A DNA stretch of 47,307 nt from Collinsella sp. (GTDB taxonomy: Bacteria > Actinomycetota > Coriobacteriia > Coriobacteriales > Coriobacteriaceae). This document shows positions 6,548 to 16,874 of the stretch, piece after piece. The notes under the pieces were generated by a model. The model saw only the letters and a program-made list of their open reading frames with translations. It did no database searches and was not told where the DNA came from. The first letter of the stretch is position 1. Each line of letters opens with the position of its first letter. The position numbers and the translations under genes are program-made. The DNA lies in assembly GCA_014871665.1 (NCBI GenBank), contig WGSL01000009.1, forward strand, positions 1-47,307, written 5' to 3'.

Positions 6548-7312
6548 ATGCTGCTACCCGATTCCAAGACCGAGCTCGTCCGCCGTGGCAACAAGGTCGT
6601 TTACGACCTGGGCGACAAGATCGTCAAGGTCTTTAACGAGACCAAGCCTGTCTCCGACGTGTTCAACGAGGCTTTGAATCTTGCCCGCATCAATGAGTGC
6701 GGCATCCGCAGCCCCAAGGCTCTCGAGGTTTCCCAGCTCGAGAACGCCAACGGCTGGGCGCTCGTGACCGAGAAGGTTCCGGGCACCACCCTTGCCGAGA
6801 AGATGACTGCCGAGCCCCAGCGCTTTGGTGAGTACCTCGAGATGTTCGTCGACCTCCAGATCGAGATCCACGGCTACACCTCCCCGCTGCTCAACCGTCA
6901 GCGCGACAAGTTCGCCCGTATGATCGACAGCCTTGATCAGCTCAATGCCACCACGCGCTACAACCTTCAGGAGCGTCTGGACGGCATGACCAAGGAGTTC
7001 AAGGTCTGCCACGGCGACTTCAACCCCTCCAACGTCATCGTCGGCGACGACGGCCAGCTCTATGTGTGCGACTGGGCACACGCCACCCAGGGCTCCCCTG
7101 CTGCCGACGTTGCCACCACCTACCTGCTCTTTGCCCTCAACAGCAAGGACCAGGCCGAGGCCTACCTGGAGCTCTACTGCGACCGTGCCGACATGCCCAT
7201 GCAGGTCGTGCGTCAGTGGACGAGCATCGTCGCCGCTTCCGAGCTCGCTCGTAAGCGCAACGTGAACGATGAGTTCCTGAAGAACTGGATCGACGTCGTC
7301 GATTATCAGTAA
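6548..7312 (+). CDS. Aminoglycoside phosphotransferase-fold kinase, substrate unknown
   Basis: 254-residue protein of the APH/choline-kinase fold. It has the Brenner-type catalytic motif CHGDFNPSN (His155, Asp157) and a metal-binding CDWAHA (Asp175). A plausible ATP-binding Lys27 lies in the N-lobe. It most resembles the short phosphotransferase family first described as a paralogous set in Fibrobacter (TIGR02172-like). The substrate is unknown and nothing here supports antibiotic resistance. Start ATG 6548 has AAAGGA seven bases upstream. It follows adhE by about 90 bases across a hairpin and ends at a good terminator, so it may be read through from adhE. No promoter of its own was seen. Confidence 0.8.
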   Translation: MLLPDSKTELVRRGNKVVYDLGDKIVKVFNETKPVSDVFNEALNLARINECGIRSPKALEVSQLENANGWALVTEKVPGTTLAEKMTAEPQRFGEYLEMFVDLQIEIHGYTSPLLNRQRDKFARMIDSLDQLNATTRYNLQERLDGMTKEFKVCHGDFNPSNVIVGDDGQLYVCDWAHATQGSPAADVATTYLLFALNSKDQAEAYLELYCDRADMPMQVVRQWTSIVAASELARKRNVNDEFLKNWIDVVDYQ

Positions 7313-7349
7313 TATCTGAGCGATTTATTTCGCATCGGAGGCATAATGG

Positions 7350-7389
7350 AAAACCCCGCAGCTCGCATGGGCTGTGGGGTTTTCCTTTT
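7350..7389 (+). terminator. Intrinsic terminator after the kinase-like gene
   Basis: AAAACCCCGCAGC pairs with GCTGTGGGGTTTT, with one G-T pair, followed by CCTTTT. A 22-codon ATG frame with a GGAGG-like site starts at 7348, but it coincides with this hairpin and is not called. Confidence 0.8.
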
Positions 7390-7416
7390 AGATATCGAGG
7401 ATGCTACAAGATAATA

Positions 7417-7460
7417 GGACGGCCCCGCATCTCCCCGATTGGAGAAATGCGGGGCCGTCC
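7417..7460 (-). terminator. Long GC hairpin after proS
   Basis: GGACGGCCCCGCAT is repeated as its exact reverse complement, a 14-bp perfect stem, with an inner CTCC/GGAG pairing. Read on the minus strand it is followed by TATTATCTT, a weak U-rich tail. It lies between the converging transcripts of the kinase-like gene and proS and probably ends the long minus-strand operon. Confidence 0.65.
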
Positions 7461-7490
7461 CACATATCGAACTACAAGCGAAATCGTCGA

Positions 7491-9212
<1,722 letters not shown>

Positions 9213-10295
9213 TTATTTCTCCTCAATAAGCTTGTCGACCTCGGCCATAAGCGCGTCGACAATTTGGTCCTCAGCTACTTTACCAATGATCTGGCCATGC
9301 GAAAAGAGCAAGGCCTGACCACGTCCGCAAGCAACGCCCAGATCGGCATCAGAAGCCTCGCCGGGACCATTAACGGCACATCCCATCACAGCGATCGAAA
9401 GCGGAGCGGAGTAGTTCTTAAGCCGCTCGGTAACCTCCTCGGCAATGGGAATAAGGTTAACCTGGCAGCGGGCGCATGTGGGGCACGAGACAATCTCGGG
9501 GCCACGGCGACGCAGGCCCAACGACTGCAGAATACCCCAGGCAACCGGCGGCTCCTCAACCGGATCGGCTGTGAGCGACACACGCATGGTGTCGCCAATG
9601 CCTTCGGAAAGCAAGATACCCAAGCCTACAGAGCTCTTGATGGTGCCCTGGAGCTTGGTCCCCGCCTCCGTCACGCCCAGGTGAAGCGGAACGTGGGGAA
9701 TCTCACGCGACAGGGCTCGATAGGTATCAAGCGTCGTTTGCACGCTATGGGCCTTGGCCGAAAGCACAATGTTCGTAAAACCGCGGTCCTCAAAGTGCTT
9801 GACGAAGCGCTCGCTCGACATAACGAGCTTTTCGGGCTGCGTGAGGTCGTCGCGCTCGGCGATATCCTGCTCGAGCGAACCGGCATTGACGCCGATACGA
9901 ATCGCGCACCCAGCGGCGCCCGCGGCATCGATCACGGCATCGACCTTAGCCCAATCGCCGATATTGCCGGGATTGATGCGAAGCTTGGCGGCACCAGCCT
10001 CGACGGCGCCGATGGCGAGCTTATGGTTAAAGTGAATATCGGCGACGATCGGCACCGGAGACTCGGCACAGATGGTGCGGAAACCCTCAAGCGCGGCCTC
10101 GGTGGGCACGCTCACACGCACGATATCGCAGCCAGCCTGCGCCAACGCGCACACTTGCGCAAGCGTTGCCTGGGCGTCAGCGGTATCGGTGCAGGTCATG
10201 GATTGGACCACCACCGGCGCGCCGCCACCGATCTGCACACCGCCCACATGCACGGGGCGCGTCAACTCGCGAGGCAAAGGATGGGATAAAGACAA
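9213..10295 (-). CDS. ispG: (E)-4-hydroxy-3-methylbut-2-enyl-diphosphate synthase
   Basis: Iron-sulfur enzyme of the MEP isoprenoid pathway that converts MEcPP to HMBPP. The C-terminal 4Fe-4S ligands are visible as SCPTCARC and GCAVNGPGE. The N-terminal TIM barrel includes VVVQSMTCTDT. I place the start at TTG 10295, giving 360 residues beginning (M)SLSHPLPREL, because GGGGAG lies eight bases upstream and just after the rseP stop. The open frame runs further up but overlaps rseP and its extra residues are not IspG-like. It clusters with dxr from the same pathway, two genes upstream. Confidence 0.95.
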   Translation of the reverse strand: MSLSHPLPRELTRPVHVGGVQIGGGAPVVVQSMTCTDTADAQATLAQVCALAQAGCDIVRVSVPTEAALEGFRTICAESPVPIVADIHFNHKLAIGAVEAGAAKLRINPGNIGDWAKVDAVIDAAGAAGCAIRIGVNAGSLEQDIAERDDLTQPEKLVMSSERFVKHFEDRGFTNIVLSAKAHSVQTTLDTYRALSREIPHVPLHLGVTEAGTKLQGTIKSSVGLGILLSEGIGDTMRVSLTADPVEEPPVAWGILQSLGLRRRGPEIVSCPTCARCQVNLIPIAEEVTERLKNYSAPLSIAVMGCAVNGPGEASDADLGVACGRGQALLFSHGQIIGKVAEDQIVDALMAEVDKLIEEK

Positions 10296-10308
10296 TCCAA
10301 ACACTCCC

Positions 10309-11670
10309 CTACAGGATAAATCGAAGGACGTCGGAACGAAGCATATAGACAAACAGCAGCGCAAAGAGCGCGATGCCCACATAGCTCACAATCGTCTGGA
10401 CCTTGAGCGGAAGCTCGCGGCCAGCAATCTTTTGAATGATCTCGATGACCAGCTTGCCGCCATCGAGTGGTGGGATGGGCAGCAGGTTCATAAAGCCAAG
10501 CGAGAACGAAATGAGGGCGGCAAACGAAAGGAACGTGGCAGGGCCGGCAGCAGCAGCCTGTGAGGACATAACGCTAATGCCCACAATCGAAGAAGACTGA
10601 TCGAGAATCTCCATCGTATGCTGCGGCTGGAGCAGGCGCATCACGCCCTCCGCTGTCTGCACGACATAGGAGAACGAAAGGCGAGCCGACGTGATGGGGT
10701 CTAAACGGACCACCTGCGTAGAGGCATACACACCTAGGCGCTCGTCCTCTTTGAGCGCAACCGAGGTCGAATGCTGCTTGCCGTCGCGCTCATACTCAAT
10801 GGCGATATCGTCCTTACCGGCGGCCTTGCCGATGGCATCGTAAACGTCCATCCAGGTAGAGCACGATACTCCGTCAACCGAAAGGATCGCGTCGCCGCCC
10901 TCGATACCCGCCTTGGCGGCAATAGACCCCTCGTCAACCTGACCGATCACGTTGGTATCCATCGGCACGGTGACACCCGCAATAGAATAGATGCTCATAA
11001 GCAGCAAAAAGCCCGTCAGGATATTGACGAGAATGCCCGCGAGCAGCATAAAGGCGCGCTTGAGAAAACCCTGGCCCAGATAGGTATGCGAACGCTCTTG
11101 CGCAAGGAACTCGGCTTCGCCGCACGGCAGCTCCCACACATCGCCCTCGGTAGTCGCATGCTCTCGATCGAAACGGCGGCCGTCAAAGGTGGTGAAACCC
11201 GCCGCGTCTCGCGGCAGCGTCTGATACTTGGTGGGATAGTAGCTCGGCGAGGGCTTCTCCCCTTCCTCATACCAAGGCGCGATAGAGCCCCAACCCAAGA
11301 GCAAGGCGCATGCCTCGAGCACAACCTCCTCGGATAGCTCGAGCTCGACAGCAAGGTCGGCCACGGTCACGCGACCATGACGATAGATAGCCGCGAGCAC
11401 GCGGTCGGCACACGAGACGTCGGTCGGATCCATACCGCAAATGGCAGCGTAGCCACCCAACAGCAGCGGGGTCACGCCAAACTTGGTTCCAATGCGACGC
11501 GACGTGTAATGGATGTCAAAGCGGCACGGCAGGCCCAAAAAGAACTCGGTCACACGGACGCCGCAGGCACGCGCCGCCAAAAAGTGGCCGCCCTCGTGCA
11601 AAAACACGAGGACGGAAAGCATCAGCAGGCCCCAAAAGACCGATGAGAGAACGCTCAGAACAGTATCCAT
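10309..11670 (-). CDS. rseP: RseP-type intramembrane zinc metalloprotease (M50/S2P) with unusual insertion
   Basis: Site-2-type protease that cuts membrane proteins within the bilayer, classically anti-sigma factors. The zinc motif HEGGH is at residues 25-29 in the first membrane segment, the third ligand is in LDGG (402-405), and a PDZ domain spans about 238-310. Between GGYAAICGMDP (about 72-82) and the TYLGQGFLKRAFMLLAG segment (from about 196) lie roughly 110 residues. Residues 86-135 look like a winged helix (DRVLAAIYRHGRVTVADLA...). Related proteases have a much shorter stretch here. Start ATG 11670 is used; the nearest Shine-Dalgarno, AAGGA, is about 15 bases upstream, rather far. Neighbours match the usual cdsA-dxr-rseP-ispG order. 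Confidence 0.92.
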   Translation of the reverse strand: MDTVLSVLSSVFWGLLMLSVLVFLHEGGHFLAARACGVRVTEFFLGLPCRFDIHYTSRRIGTKFGVTPLLLGGYAAICGMDPTDVSCADRVLAAIYRHGRVTVADLAVELELSEEVVLEACALLLGWGSIAPWYEEGEKPSPSYYPTKYQTLPRDAAGFTTFDGRRFDREHATTEGDVWELPCGEAEFLAQERSHTYLGQGFLKRAFMLLAGILVNILTGFLLLMSIYSIAGVTVPMDTNVIGQVDEGSIAAKAGIEGGDAILSVDGVSCSTWMDVYDAIGKAAGKDDIAIEYERDGKQHSTSVALKEDERLGVYASTQVVRLDPITSARLSFSYVVQTAEGVMRLLQPQHTMEILDQSSSIVGISVMSSQAAAAGPATFLSFAALISFSLGFMNLLPIPPLDGGKLVIEIIQKIAGRELPLKVQTIVSYVGIALFALLFVYMLRSDVLRFIL

Positions 11671-11694
11671 AAAACGAAAAAGCAATCCTTATGG

Positions 11695-12882
11695 TTAGGA
11701 ACGGGTTGCGGCGAGCACCTGCGCAGCTTTTTCACGCGCCCACGCATCGATGTCGCGAAGCTGCTCAAACGAATCGACCGCCTGTATATCGTGGGCATCC
11801 ATGCAGGATTCCACAATGCAATCGATATCGGTAAAGCTGCAGCCATCGTGCAGGAAGGCATCGACGGCGACCTCGTTGGCGGCATTGAGCACGCACGGCA
11901 TGGTGCTACCCGTCTTGCCGGCACGTTCGGCCAGTGCCAGACAGCGGAAGGTATCCATGTCGGCAGCATCAAACGTGAGCTGCCCCAGCTCGCGGAAATC
12001 GATACGAGGCGCCGGGGTATCCCAACGCTCGGGATACGAGAACGCGAACTGGATGGGAATACGCATGTCGGAAGCACCGAGATGCGCCATCACGGAGCCG
12101 TCGGCAAACTCGACCATAGAGTGAATCTTGGACTGACGCTGCACGACCACGTTAATGAAATCGAGGTCGCAGTTAAACAGATGCATGGCCTCAATGCGCT
12201 CCAGGCCCTTGTTCATGAGGGTGGCGGAGTCGATGGTGATCTTGGCACCCATGGCCCACGTGGGATGTGCAAGGGCATCGGCACGCGTCACGCGATTGAG
12301 CTCGTCGCGCGTGCGGCCAAAGAACGGACCGCCCGAGCAGGTAAGCCAAATACAATGAGCCTCGCGCGGGTCCTCCCCCAGATAGCACTGGTAGATGGCG
12401 GAGTGCTCAGAGTCGACCGGAATAAGCTGGCCCGGTTGTGCCAACGGCATAAGCAAGTCGCCACCGACGACGAGGGACTCCTTGTTGGCAAGGGCAAGGC
12501 GCTTATTAGAGGTCAAGGCCGCATGGCTCGCCTCGAGACCGGCGGCGCCCACAATAGCGACGAGCACGCAGTCGACATCGTCGCGACGCGCGAGCTCGCA
12601 AACCGCCTGCGCGCCAACGCCGAGCTTCGTTCCCTCGGGCAACTCCTGCAGCACGGCGTCATCACCATGAGCGACATCGGCCACGGCAACCGCCGGAACC
12701 GAGAACTCGCGGGCAGCGGCAACGAGCTCGGAGGTACTGGAGTTAACGGACAGCGCCGTCACCTGCAGGCGATCGGCATGCTGACGGCACACATCGAGCG
12801 CCTGGGTGCCGATAGAGCCCGTACAACCCAAGATGGCAACACGGAGACGTCCATCGGGGCCATACGTCGTCTGGAAGGACAT
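11695..12882 (-). CDS. dxr: 1-deoxy-D-xylulose 5-phosphate reductoisomerase
   Basis: Second enzyme of the MEP pathway: converts DXP to MEP with NADPH and a divalent metal. The Rossmann motif LGCTGSIGTQALDV lies at about residues 18-31, and SNKRLALANKESLV and DSEHSAIYQ cover the active site and metal ligands. Length is 395 residues, typical. The start ATG 12882 shares its A with the cdsA stop codon, with GGAGG nine bases upstream. The open frame extends 15 codons further, but those lie inside cdsA. Followed by rseP after a 24-base gap. Confidence 0.97.
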   Translation of the reverse strand: MSFQTTYGPDGRLRVAILGCTGSIGTQALDVCRQHADRLQVTALSVNSSTSELVAAAREFSVPAVAVADVAHGDDAVLQELPEGTKLGVGAQAVCELARRDDVDCVLVAIVGAAGLEASHAALTSNKRLALANKESLVVGGDLLMPLAQPGQLIPVDSEHSAIYQCYLGEDPREAHCIWLTCSGGPFFGRTRDELNRVTRADALAHPTWAMGAKITIDSATLMNKGLERIEAMHLFNCDLDFINVVVQRQSKIHSMVEFADGSVMAHLGASDMRIPIQFAFSYPERWDTPAPRIDFRELGQLTFDAADMDTFRCLALAERAGKTGSTMPCVLNAANEVAVDAFLHDGCSFTDIDCIVESCMDAHDIQAVDSFEQLRDIDAWAREKAAQVLAATRS

Positions 12883-13781
12883 TACAGCACGCCTCCGATC
12901 ATCAGCATCAGCTGCGCGGTGATGCAACCGAAGATAAGCGAATCGCTACGATCGAGCATGCCGCCGTGGCCCGGGATAAGGTTACCGGAATCCTTGACGC
13001 CCACACCGCGCTTGATGCGAGACTCGATAAGGTCGCCGATAACGCCCAGGACGGACACGACCACGCCGCACAGCAACGCATAGGGCAGGCTGAGCTTGTA
13101 GAAATGCGTCGCCCACAGGATGAGCCAAATCAAAACCGAGCCCAGGATGCCGCCGACAAACCCCTCCCAGCTCTTTTTGGGAGAGATCTTGGGAACCATC
13201 TTGTGCTTGCCGATACGGCTACCCACGATGTAGGCAAACGAATCGGAGACCCAAAGGGACGCGCAAACGCCCACCGAAAGCAGGGCGCCGGCAAAACCGG
13301 GCACGGCATCGCGCAGCAGCACGATAGCCGACAGCATAAAGCCAGTGTAGATGGGACCCATGAGCGTCACGGCCACATCAGAGATGCGGGTACGCGGCGA
13401 CCAGACATACCAAATGCCCACAGCGAGCATCAGGGCAAAAAGCAGGGCATTCAGCAACATCGAATCGCCCAACGCCGACAGCGGAAAGAGCACGGCGGCA
13501 GCGATACCCATGCGCTCGTTAGCCATCTTGCCATCGAGCCTCGTCATACGGAAAAACTCATAGCAGCACAGACCACTCATGACAGAAACAAAGATGGCCG
13601 TGGGCACGATACCCAAAACCAGGCACAGGATAAAGACAACGGCGTAAACGATACCGGCGGCGGCACGGGTAATAAAGCCCGACAGCCACGAACCGGTGCC
13701 GCCCTTCGCTGCAGGCGCGCCAGCAGTGACAGCTTTGCGCGCAGGCGTCTTGGGAGCAGATGCCTTGGGACGATCGGACAC
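12882..13781 (-). CDS. cdsA: Phosphatidate cytidylyltransferase (CDP-diacylglycerol synthase)
   Basis: Membrane enzyme making CDP-diacylglycerol from phosphatidate and CTP for phospholipid synthesis. The C-terminal signature is clear: SPKKSWEGFVGG, then GDLIESRIKRGVGVKDSG and PGHGGMLDRSDS with the conserved Asp/Arg cluster. About eight hydrophobic segments run from residue 35 on. The first 30 residues are a basic, Ala/Pro-rich cytoplasmic tail. Length is 299 residues. Start GTG 13781 lies two bases after the uppS stop with GAGGAGG upstream. Conserved frr-uppS-cdsA-dxr neighbourhood. Confidence 0.95.
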   Translation of the reverse strand: MSDRPKASAPKTPARKAVTAGAPAAKGGTGSWLSGFITRAAAGIVYAVVFILCLVLGIVPTAIFVSVMSGLCCYEFFRMTRLDGKMANERMGIAAAVLFPLSALGDSMLLNALLFALMLAVGIWYVWSPRTRISDVAVTLMGPIYTGFMLSAIVLLRDAVPGFAGALLSVGVCASLWVSDSFAYIVGSRIGKHKMVPKISPKKSWEGFVGGILGSVLIWLILWATHFYKLSLPYALLCGVVVSVLGVIGDLIESRIKRGVGVKDSGNLIPGHGGMLDRSDSLIFGCITAQLMLMIGGVL

Positions 13782-13783
13782 GA

Positions 13784-14578
13784 TTAAGCCTCCTCGGTCT
13801 TGCTCAGTCCACCAAACCTACGGTCACGGCCCTGATAGGCCAAAATGGCGTCGACAAGGCCCCAGCGATCAAAGTCGGGCCAATAGGTATCGGTGACGTA
13901 GAACTCGGAATAAGCCACCTGCCACAGCAGATAGTTCGAAAGGCGCAGCTCACCAGAGGTGCGAATCACAAGCTCAGGATCGGGAAGACCGGCGGTATAG
14001 AGGTGGGAAGCCACCATGTCGTCATCAATTGCGCCAGGATCGATCTTACCGGCGGCAGCGTCGAGTGCGATCTGACGGACAGCGCGGGTAATCTCGGAAC
14101 GCGCGCCGTAGTTGACGGCAAGCGCCAGCGTCATACCGGTGTGATCGGCGCACTCGGCAAGACCGCGTTCAAAAACGTCGCGGGTCTTCTTGGGCAGCGC
14201 GGAAATATCACCCAAAAAGACAACGCGCACGTTTTCGCGCTTCAGAAGCGGCAACTCGTCGATGAACGTCTTGGCAAACAAGTGCATCAAGACGTTGACC
14301 TCATGCTGCGGGCGGTTCCAGTTTTCGGTAGAAAACGCATAGGCAGAAAGCACGTCGACGCCCAGGCGCACGCAGGCGGTAATGATCTCGCGCAGCGAGA
14401 CGATACCCGCCTTGTGGCCCTCAGTGCGTGCAAGACCGCGCGACGTGGCCCAACGACCGTTGCCGTCCATGATGCACGAGATATGGTGCGGAATGTTATT
14501 GAGGTCAAGGTCGGAAAAACCGACGCCCGCAGGGGCGTCGGCAAAGTACTCGACCAGTTTATGCTCGTCGTATTGCAC
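13784..14578 (-). CDS. uppS: Isoprenyl (undecaprenyl) diphosphate synthase, cis-type
   Basis: Elongates FPP with IPP units in cis to make the undecaprenyl carrier for cell-wall synthesis. IMDGNGRWA holds the catalytic Asp38. AFSTENWNRP, NYGARSEI and the C-terminal RTSGELRLSNYLLWQ/DRRFGG segments are all present. Length is 264 residues. Start GTG 14578 is one base after the frr stop, with GGAG seven bases upstream inside frr. It lies in the same operon as the MEP genes dxr and ispG that supply its substrates. Confidence 0.96.
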   Translation of the reverse strand: MQYDEHKLVEYFADAPAGVGFSDLDLNNIPHHISCIMDGNGRWATSRGLARTEGHKAGIVSLREIITACVRLGVDVLSAYAFSTENWNRPQHEVNVLMHLFAKTFIDELPLLKRENVRVVFLGDISALPKKTRDVFERGLAECADHTGMTLALAVNYGARSEITRAVRQIALDAAAGKIDPGAIDDDMVASHLYTAGLPDPELVIRTSGELRLSNYLLWQVAYSEFYVTDTYWPDFDRWGLVDAILAYQGRDRRFGGLSKTEEA

Positions 14579-14579
14579 C

Positions 14580-15116
14580 TTAGATCTCCATGACCTCGGC
14601 TTCTTTTTCCTTCAGAAGCTCCTCGACCTTGGCGACATACTCATCAGTGTGCTTCTGGACCTTGGCCTGCTCGCGACGGACATCGTCCTCGGTGAGCTCC
14701 TCATCGCGCTCGAGCTTGTTGTTGAAGTCGCGACGGATGTTACGGATAGACACCTTGGCCTGCTCGGCGTACTCGCGGCACTCCTTGACGAGCTCGCGAC
14801 GGCGCTCCTCAGTGGGAGCCGGGAACGGAAGACGAACGACGGTGCCATCGGAGTTGGGGGTAATACCCAGATCGGAAGCGCCGATGGCCTTGACGATAGC
14901 ATTGATGAGTGCCTTGTCCCACGGCTCGATGAGCAGCATGTGGGCCTCGGGGGTCTTGACGGCGGCAACCTGCGTGACCGGCGTGGGAACACCGTAATAA
15001 TCGACGGTGATGTCGGACAGAATGTTGGCATTGGCGCGGCCGGTACGGACCTTGGAGAAGTTATGCTTGAGGGACTCGAGCGACTTGTCCATGTGGGCGG
15101 TGATGTTCTCTGCCAT
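14580..15116 (-). CDS. frr: Ribosome recycling factor
   Basis: Splits post-termination ribosomes with EF-G. The three-helix bundle signatures are visible: SLKHNFSKVRTGRAN near residues 14-28, YYGVPTPVTQVA near 40-51, and the helical C-terminus with VSIRNIRRDFNNKL. Length is 178 residues, slightly short of the usual 185. ATG 15116 follows the pyrH stop by two bases, with GGAGG across the pyrH end. Standard tsf-pyrH-frr-uppS neighbourhood. Confidence 0.97.
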   Translation of the reverse strand: MAENITAHMDKSLESLKHNFSKVRTGRANANILSDITVDYYGVPTPVTQVAAVKTPEAHMLLIEPWDKALINAIVKAIGASDLGITPNSDGTVVRLPFPAPTEERRRELVKECREYAEQAKVSIRNIRRDFNNKLERDEELTEDDVRREQAKVQKHTDEYVAKVEELLKEKEAEVMEI

Positions 15117-15118
15117 GC

Positions 15119-15841
15119 TTAATCCTCCTGATAGACGAGCGTGCCGACGGGCTCACCCGAAAGCGCGCGCTTGACGGTGTCCTCGCCATCGATGTTGAGG
15201 ACCAAAATCGGCATACGGTTGTCCTGGCACAGTGCCGTAGCCGTGGAATCCATAACCTGCAGACCGCGGACGAGAACCTCGTGATAGGTAATCTTGTCAA
15301 AACGGACGGCATCAGCGCACTTGACGGGATCCTTATCGTAGATGCCGTCAACCTTGGTGGCTTTAATCAGAATCTCGGCGCCGATCTCGCACGCACGAAG
15401 AGCCGCGGCGGTGTCGGTCGTAAAGTACGGATTGCCCGAACCGGCGGCAAAAATAACGACGTTGCCCTTGGAAAGGTGGTTGATGGCGCGACGGCGAATA
15501 TAGGGCTCGCAGATCTCGTTCATCTGGATAGCGCTCATCACGCGGCAGGGAACATCGTTATGCTCGAAGGCATCCTGCAGGGCGAGCGCGTTCATAACGG
15601 TTGCCAGCATGCCCATGTAGTCGGCCTGAGCACGCTCCATGCCACCGGCAGCGCCTGCCATGCCGCGGAAAATATTGCCGCCGCCGACAACGACGCCGAC
15701 CTCATGGCCAACGGCGAGCAGCTCCTTGACCTGCTTAGCAAGATGGTCGGTAACCTTGGGGTCGATGCCATATTGGCCGTCGCCCATCAGCGCTTCGCCG
15801 GAAAGCTTAAGAAGCACGCGTTTATATCGGATGTCGGACAA
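15119..15841 (-). CDS. pyrH: UMP kinase
   Basis: Phosphorylates UMP to UDP; the bacterial hexameric enzyme of the amino-acid-kinase fold. KRVLLKLSGEALMG at about 7-20, VVVGGGNIFRG near 50-60 and FAAGSGNPYFTTDTA near 130-145 are characteristic. Length is 240 residues. Start TTG 15841 has a strong AAAGGAGG six bases upstream. Although next to tsf, it is separated by a strong terminator and probably has its own promoter (15872-15880). Confidence 0.97.
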   Translation of the reverse strand: MSDIRYKRVLLKLSGEALMGDGQYGIDPKVTDHLAKQVKELLAVGHEVGVVVGGGNIFRGMAGAAGGMERAQADYMGMLATVMNALALQDAFEHNDVPCRVMSAIQMNEICEPYIRRRAINHLSKGNVVIFAAGSGNPYFTTDTAAALRACEIGAEILIKATKVDGIYDKDPVKCADAVRFDKITYHEVLVRGLQVMDSTATALCQDNRMPILVLNIDGEDTVKRALSGEPVGTLVYQED

Positions 15842-15871
15842 AGCGATCCTCCTTTAGATTGAACTCTCAAC

Positions 15872-15880
15872 ATTCTATCA
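15872..15880 (-). promoter_or_regulatory. Possible pyrH promoter, extended -10
   Basis: On the minus strand TGA-TAGAAT (15880-15872) is an extended -10 about 35 bases before the pyrH TTG. No good -35 is present. A six-base-pair hairpin GGCTCT/AGAGCC (15883-15898) lies just upstream, between it and the tsf terminator. Confidence 0.35.
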
Positions 15881-15900
15881 AAGGCTCTAAGAAGAGCCAT

Positions 15901-15937
15901 GAAAAAGCAGGCTGTGAGTAAAACCCACAGCCTGCTC
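15901..15937 (-). terminator. Intrinsic terminator of rpsB-tsf
   Basis: On the minus strand AGCAGGCTGTG pairs perfectly with CACAGCCTGCT (11 pairs) around a nine-base loop and is followed by TTTTTC. It lies about 23 bases after the tsf stop. One of the clearest terminators in the window. Confidence 0.92.
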
Positions 15938-15959
15938 ATTACCAGCTACAAGAGCTTAT

Positions 15960-16829
15960 TTACTCGCCACGGACCAGACGGTCAAAGGCAACGACGGTAA
16001 TGGTGTCGCCGAGCTCCTTGGAGACCTGCTCAGCGTACTTCTTGATGGTGAGGGAGCTGTCCTTGATGAACTCCTGCTCGGTGAGCACGGACTGCTTGTA
16101 GAACTTCTCCAGACGGCCGACAGCCATCTTCTCCTGGATAGCCTCGGGCTTACCGGACTCGGCAGCCTGAGCCATGTAGATCTGCTTCTCGTGCTCGACG
16201 GTCTCGGCCGGAACCTGATCGCGGGTAGCGCAGATCGGGGCGACGGCGGCAACCTGAAGGGCAACGTCGTGAGCGAAGGTCTTGAAGGATTCAGCCTGAG
16301 CGGTCTCAGCCTTCTCGAAGGCGAACTCGACGAGGACGCCGATCTTACCACCCATGTGGATGTAAGAAGCGAGCGCGCCGTTCTCAGCCTTGCGGGCAGC
16401 GAAGCGGGAGATCTTCATGTTCTCGCCCATGATGTGAATCATCTCGGTGAGCTCGGAGGAAACGGTCTCCTCGCCCATCGGCTTCTCGAGCAGAGCGTCG
16501 ACGTCAGCAGGCTCGGTGGTAGCGACAACCTCAGCGACCTTGGAAGCAAAGCCGGTGAACTTGGCGTTAGAGCCAACGAAGTCGGTCTCGCAGGAGAGCT
16601 CGAGCAGAGCGCCGGTCTTGCCATCCTCGGAGACGAACGCGGCGACAGCGCCCTCGTTGGTCTCACGGCCAGCCTTCTTGGCAGCCTTGGCAAGGCCGTT
16701 CTTACGCAGAACGTCGACAGCGGCGTCCATGTCGCCGTCAGCCTCGACGAGAGCCTTCTTGCACTCCATCATCGGGGAGTCGGTCATCTCGCGGAGCTGC
16801 TTGACCATAGCGGCGGTAATCTGGGCCAT
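15960..16829 (-). CDS. tsf: Elongation factor Ts
   Basis: Guanine nucleotide exchange factor for EF-Tu. The N-terminal UBA-like domain has MVKQLREMTDSPMMECKKAL (about 8-27). LELSCETDFVGSN follows at about 77-89, and the C-terminal domain includes IKDSSLTIKKY. Length is 289 residues. Start ATG 16829 is preferred over 16844 because AAAGGA lies six bases before it. Co-transcribed with rpsB (45-base gap) and ended by the terminator at 15901-15937. Confidence 0.97.
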   Translation of the reverse strand: MAQITAAMVKQLREMTDSPMMECKKALVEADGDMDAAVDVLRKNGLAKAAKKAGRETNEGAVAAFVSEDGKTGALLELSCETDFVGSNAKFTGFASKVAEVVATTEPADVDALLEKPMGEETVSSELTEMIHIMGENMKISRFAARKAENGALASYIHMGGKIGVLVEFAFEKAETAQAESFKTFAHDVALQVAAVAPICATRDQVPAETVEHEKQIYMAQAAESGKPEAIQEKMAVGRLEKFYKQSVLTEQEFIKDSSLTIKKYAEQVSKELGDTITVVAFDRLVRGE

Positions 16830-16874
16830 TGTGGTTCCTTTCAAAGAGATGAAAAAGAATTAACTAAGACTGAT

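Noticed and set aside
6548..7312. Antibiotic (aminoglycoside) resistance gene
   Set aside because: Shares only the general phosphotransferase fold and is flanked by core metabolic genes; nothing supports drug modification.
7348..7416. 22-codon ATG frame with GGAGG-like site after the kinase-like gene
   Set aside because: Coincides with an intrinsic terminator hairpin; the start is probably chance.
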